Source: CF-167 sp963695195 (lineage in GTDB: Bacteria > Chloroflexota > Limnocylindria > QHBO01). From it: a DNA stretch of 64,000 nt. The notes beneath the pieces are model-generated. The model searched no databases and was not told the origin of the DNA. It saw only the letters and a program-made list of their open reading frames with translations. Position 1 is the first letter of the stretch; each line of letters starts with the position of its first letter. The stretch lies in NCBI GenBank assembly GCA_963695195.1, contig CAVOGE010000007.1:434001-498000 (forward strand). The letters run 5' to 3'. The translations under genes were made by a program, and so were the position numbers. Of this stretch, positions 61,242 through 64,000 are shown in pieces.

Positions 61242-63473
61242 CTAGAAGGGCGTTGTCCAGGCCTCCACGAGCGCAGGGAGCGCGAGACTGACCTCGGGCC
61301 CTGAGCCGCCGATCGTCAGCGCGACCCCGTCGGCGGTTCCCAGCCGCTCCGCCGACAATCCCGCGGCCGAGACAGCCTCGCCAACCTGGACGCTCCAGGC
61401 GGCATCCACCGCCACCAGTACCCTTCCGCCGCGCTCGCCGAAGAGGGCGGCGGTCGGCCACGCCGCCGCCTCTCCGGTCAGTACGATGCGCGCCCCGACC
61501 CGCGAGGCGATCGCCATGCGCGCCAGCGCGACGCCCAGGCCCCCAACCGATAGATCGTGTGCTCCCGCCATCATGCCGGCGGCGGCCAGACGGTTCAGGA
61601 GCAGGACAAGATCGGCCGCCGCCGACACGTCGAGCCACGGACGCCCTCCGGAGCGACCGCGACGCCAGGCCAACTCGGAGGCGGCCAGCGCGTCGGGCTC
61701 CCAGGCCTGCTCGCCGAGCAGCCAGATATGGTCGCCATTGCGCCAGCGCATGGGGACGGCGGTGGAACGGTCCTCGATCAGGCCGACCATGCCGACCACC
61801 GGCGTGGGCAGGATCGGTCCGTCCGGGGTCTCGTTGTACAGGCTCACGTTGCCCGATACGACCGGGATCCCGAACGTGCGGCAGGCGTCCCCCATGCCGG
61901 CCATCGCCTCGCTCAGCTGCCAGTACCCGACACGCTCCTCGGGCGAGCCGAAGTTGAGGCAGTTGGTGATGCCGATCGGCGTGGCTCCCATGCAGGCGAC
62001 GTTCAGGGCACCCTCGACAACTGCTGCCGCGCCTGCCAGTCGCGGATCCAGCGACCCTATCCGGCCTGGCCCGTCGAGGGCCAGGGCGAGCGCCCGGCGC
62101 GTACCCTTGATGCGCAGCAGCGCCGCGTCCCCCGAGCCGGGGTCGACCAGGGTGTTGGTGCCGTTCATGTGGTCGTATTGCTGCCAGACCGGCTTGCGGC
62201 TGCGGGCGTTTGCGCTGCCGAGCAGCTCGAGCAGGGTCTCGGCGGTCGCGGGTTGCGCCGCCAGCTCATCGAGCGACTCCTCCCTGCGCGCGGCGAGGTC
62301 GGCGGGCGGAGCGCCGGGACGCACATAGCGCGGGGCGTCGTCGGCGAGGGCGCGCCCCGGCACCTCGCAGACCGGCTCTCCTCGCAGGACCGCCCGCACG
62401 ACCGGCTCGGCGATCACCCGGCCGATCACCACCGCGTGCAGGTCGTACCGGGCGAAGACGCGCTGCACCTCCGCCTCGCGCCCTGCCACCACCACGAGCA
62501 GCATCCGCTCCTGTGACTCGGACAGGAGCAGCTCGTATCCGCTCATCTGCGGCTCGCGGGTCGGCACGAGGTCGAGGTCGACCTCCGCCCCGCAACCACC
62601 GCGCGCGGAAAGCTCGGCGAGCGCGCAGGTCAGGCCCGCCGCGCCAAGGTCCTGCATCGCGACCACCGCGTCGGACGACGCGAGCTCCAGGCATGCCTCC
62701 ATCAGCAACTTCTCGAGGAACGGGTTGCCGACCTGAACCGCAGGGCGTCGCTCCTCGCGATCCTCGCCGAGTGTCGCCGACGCGAAGCTGGCGCCCTGGA
62801 TCCCGTCGCGACCGGTGGCCGACCCGACCAGCAGCAGCGCGTTCCCCGGGCCGGCGGCACGGGCGAGGGTGATCTCGTCGTGGCGGGCAAGGCCCACGCA
62901 CATCGCGTTCACCAGCGGGTTCCCGTTGTAGCTCGCATCGAAGTGCAGCTCGCCGCCGACATCAGGGATGCCGATGCAGTTTCCGTACCCTGCGATCCCT
63001 GCCACCACGCCGCCGAACAGGTAGCGATTCCGGGCCGCCGCCACCGCATCGGTCCGGCCGAAGGGATCGTCCGCGGGGTCGAGCGGTCCGAAGCGGAGCG
63101 AGTTCAGCAGGGCGATCGGCCGAGCGCCCATGGTGAAGATGTCGCGAATGATGCCGCCCACGCCGGTGGCCGCCCCCTGATATGGCTCCACCGCGCTCGG
63201 GTGGTTGTGCGACTCGACCTTGAAGACGACGGCCAGGCCATCCCCGATGTCGATCGCTCCCGCGTTCTCGCCGGGTCCTACCAGCACGCGGTCGCCGGCC
63301 GTCGGCAATCCCGCCAGCAGGGGACGCGAGTGCTTGTAGGCGCAGTGCTCGGACCACATCGCGCCGAACATGCCCAGCTCGACCGCATTCGGCTCTCGAC
63401 CGAGCGCGTCGACTACCCGCCGATACTCGTCGGCCGTCAGCCCGTGCATCTCGACGGGCGGCGCCATGCGCAT
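61242..63473 (-). CDS. purL: Phosphoribosylformylglycinamidine synthase subunit PurL
   Basis: The small-type PurL (743 residues) makes FGAM from FGAR with ammonia delivered by PurQ. It has FGAMWSEHCAYKHSRPLL near 35, VVFKVESHNHPSAVEPYQGAATGVGGI near 85, DLGAAGLTCALAEL near 270 and GTNTLVDPGSGDAALL near 440. PurS and PurQ are not in the window. It begins 8 bp after the zinc-ribbon gene stop, so the two are probably co-transcribed. It converges with the c-di-GMP gene (11 bp between). Confidence 0.95.
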   Translation of the reverse strand: MRMAPPVEMHGLTADEYRRVVDALGREPNAVELGMFGAMWSEHCAYKHSRPLLAGLPTAGDRVLVGPGENAGAIDIGDGLAVVFKVESHNHPSAVEPYQGAATGVGGIIRDIFTMGARPIALLNSLRFGPLDPADDPFGRTDAVAAARNRYLFGGVVAGIAGYGNCIGIPDVGGELHFDASYNGNPLVNAMCVGLARHDEITLARAAGPGNALLLVGSATGRDGIQGASFASATLGEDREERRPAVQVGNPFLEKLLMEACLELASSDAVVAMQDLGAAGLTCALAELSARGGCGAEVDLDLVPTREPQMSGYELLLSESQERMLLVVVAGREAEVQRVFARYDLHAVVIGRVIAEPVVRAVLRGEPVCEVPGRALADDAPRYVRPGAPPADLAARREESLDELAAQPATAETLLELLGSANARSRKPVWQQYDHMNGTNTLVDPGSGDAALLRIKGTRRALALALDGPGRIGSLDPRLAGAAAVVEGALNVACMGATPIGITNCLNFGSPEERVGYWQLSEAMAGMGDACRTFGIPVVSGNVSLYNETPDGPILPTPVVGMVGLIEDRSTAVPMRWRNGDHIWLLGEQAWEPDALAASELAWRRGRSGGRPWLDVSAAADLVLLLNRLAAAGMMAGAHDLSVGGLGVALARMAIASRVGARIVLTGEAAAWPTAALFGERGGRVLVAVDAAWSVQVGEAVSAAGLSAERLGTADGVALTIGGSGPEVSLALPALVEAWTTPF

Positions 63474-63481
63474 CGACGCGC

Positions 63482-64000
63482 TCAGGACGCGGAGCGGTCT
63501 GGAGGAGGGATCGGCCGATCGCGGTCGAGCTCGACGAGCAGTGCGCCGCCGGCCACGGACAGCATGCCGATCAGGAGGGTTGTCTCCCAGCCCCGCGGAT
63601 CGAAGCCGGTCCGGTCAAGCGCCATTCCCAGCCCGATGAAGGCCACAGCGAGGAGCACCAGCCGTTCACGCGGAACCTCCGGAAGGCGATCGGGCAGAAA
63701 GACCGAGGCAGCCAGCCACAGGAGCCCCACGAAGAGGATCACGCTCAACGCACGGCCGAGCGAGGGTGCCAGCCCGATCGCAGCCAGCAGGCTGCCTCCC
63801 CCGATCAGCCAGCCCGAGAGCATGGTTGGCAGGGTGAACGGCAGGTTGGAGCCGCGCGCGGTCGGCGGAGGCTCCGGCGCCGGCTCACCGGCCTCGGGCG
63901 TTGACGCGGCGGCGGGCTCGGGCGCATCGGGCTGATCGACCGGCTTGCCGCAGACAGGGCAGAAGCGTGCGTCGTCGTCGACGCCGGTGCCGCAATTGGC
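63482..64000 (-). CDS. Zinc-ribbon membrane protein, N-terminus outside the window
   Basis: Reading from the right edge in frame gives NCGTGVDDDARFCPVCGKP, a short zinc ribbon of the zf-ribbon_3 type whose first Cys may lie beyond the edge. A Pro/Glu/Ala-rich linker (about 40 residues) and four hydrophobic segments follow. A Met in the middle (63823) would give a 113-residue protein, but the open frame and the zinc ribbon before it show that this is not the start. The 172 visible residues end in a charged tail just before purL. The function is unknown. Confidence 0.75.
   Translation of the reverse strand, partial: ANCGTGVDDDARFCPVCGKPVDQPDAPEPAAASTPEAGEPAPEPPPTARGSNLPFTLPTMLSGWLIGGGSLLAAIGLAPSLGRALSVILFVGLLWLAASVFLPDRLPEVPRERLVLLAVAFIGLGMALDRTGFDPRGWETTLLIGMLSVAGGALLVELDRDRPIPPPDRSAS

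Noticed and set aside
63482..63823. A complete 113-residue membrane protein starting at Met 63823
   Set aside because: The frame stays open to the window edge and encodes a zinc ribbon and linker upstream, so this is the C-terminal part of a longer protein.
1..64000. Insertion sequence, prophage or integrated element
   Set aside because: I saw no transposase, integrase, phage structural gene or terminal inverted repeats. The only candidate for a mobile unit is the 124-bp-flanked gene at 4.4-5.4 kb.

Overview
The window is very GC-rich chromosomal DNA from a free-living bacterium. GTG and TTG starts are common, many genes overlap by 4 bp, and there is no phage, transposase or CRISPR. The gene content (mreB-mreC, LytR-CpsA-Psr proteins, a DUF3048 lipoprotein-like protein, a GlgE-type maltosyltransferase, many O-antigen-like genes, Pro- and Ala-rich secreted proteins with SLH modules) fits a Chloroflexota lineage, perhaps near Limnocylindria. 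A high-GC actinobacterium cannot be excluded. This assignment is inference from gene content only.

Layout. 1-4.3 kb: edge of an envelope polysaccharide locus (ligase-like membrane protein, hexapeptide acyltransferase, PIG-L deacetylase, small membrane protein, long sugar-phosphate transferase). 4.4-6.0 kb: an XRE-type HTH fused to a PD-(D/E)XK-like domain, bracketed by two copies of a 124-bp block, then inorganic pyrophosphatase. 6.0-12.4 kb: glycosyltransferase, flippase and glycosyltransferase facing a convergent nucleotidyltransferase, LegB-like 4,6-dehydratase and reductase set. 12.5-16.2 kb: glutamine synthetase, PucR-like regulator, trans-sulfuration enzyme. 16.3-25.2 kb: two LCP proteins, DUF3048 protein, diguanylate cyclase, glycosyltransferase, O-antigen ligase, short sugar-phosphate transferase, tRNA-Pro(UGG). 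25.6-30.2 kb: lipoprotein, glycosyltransferase, MazG, parvulin-type PPIase. 30.3-36.2 kb: a six-gene operon that matches the UDP-ManNAc3NAcA pathway (WbpA/B/E/I/D types) plus a GT2. 36.3-38.7 kb: rdgB, rph and a divergent glycosyltransferase.

38.6-44.2 kb holds two large secreted surface proteins that share a C-terminal repeat module. One is a GH18-like multidomain protein broken by many frameshifts. The other combines a caspase-fold-like domain with an SLH domain. 44.4-46.3 kb: mreB-mreC. 46.4-52.3 kb: glgB facing malQ and glgE (alpha-glucan metabolism). 52.4-56.1 kb: sugar dehydrogenase lipoprotein, radC, CPBP protease, zinc-ribbon membrane protein. 56.1-63.5 kb: purN, purM, purF and purL, with a GGDEF/HD-GYP gene inserted on the other strand between purF and purL. 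The right edge is a partial zinc-ribbon membrane protein.

Together the genes describe sugar-nucleotide synthesis, lipid-linked assembly, export and wall attachment of a complex extracellular polysaccharide, next to housekeeping genes. Two cross-cutting patterns stand out. Many starts lie 6-9 nt after a TANNNT-like -10 box with no Shine-Dalgarno, which suggests leaderless mRNAs. Single-base frameshifts cluster between about 34.6 and 53.9 kb in otherwise well-conserved genes, which suggests unpolished sequence or local decay.
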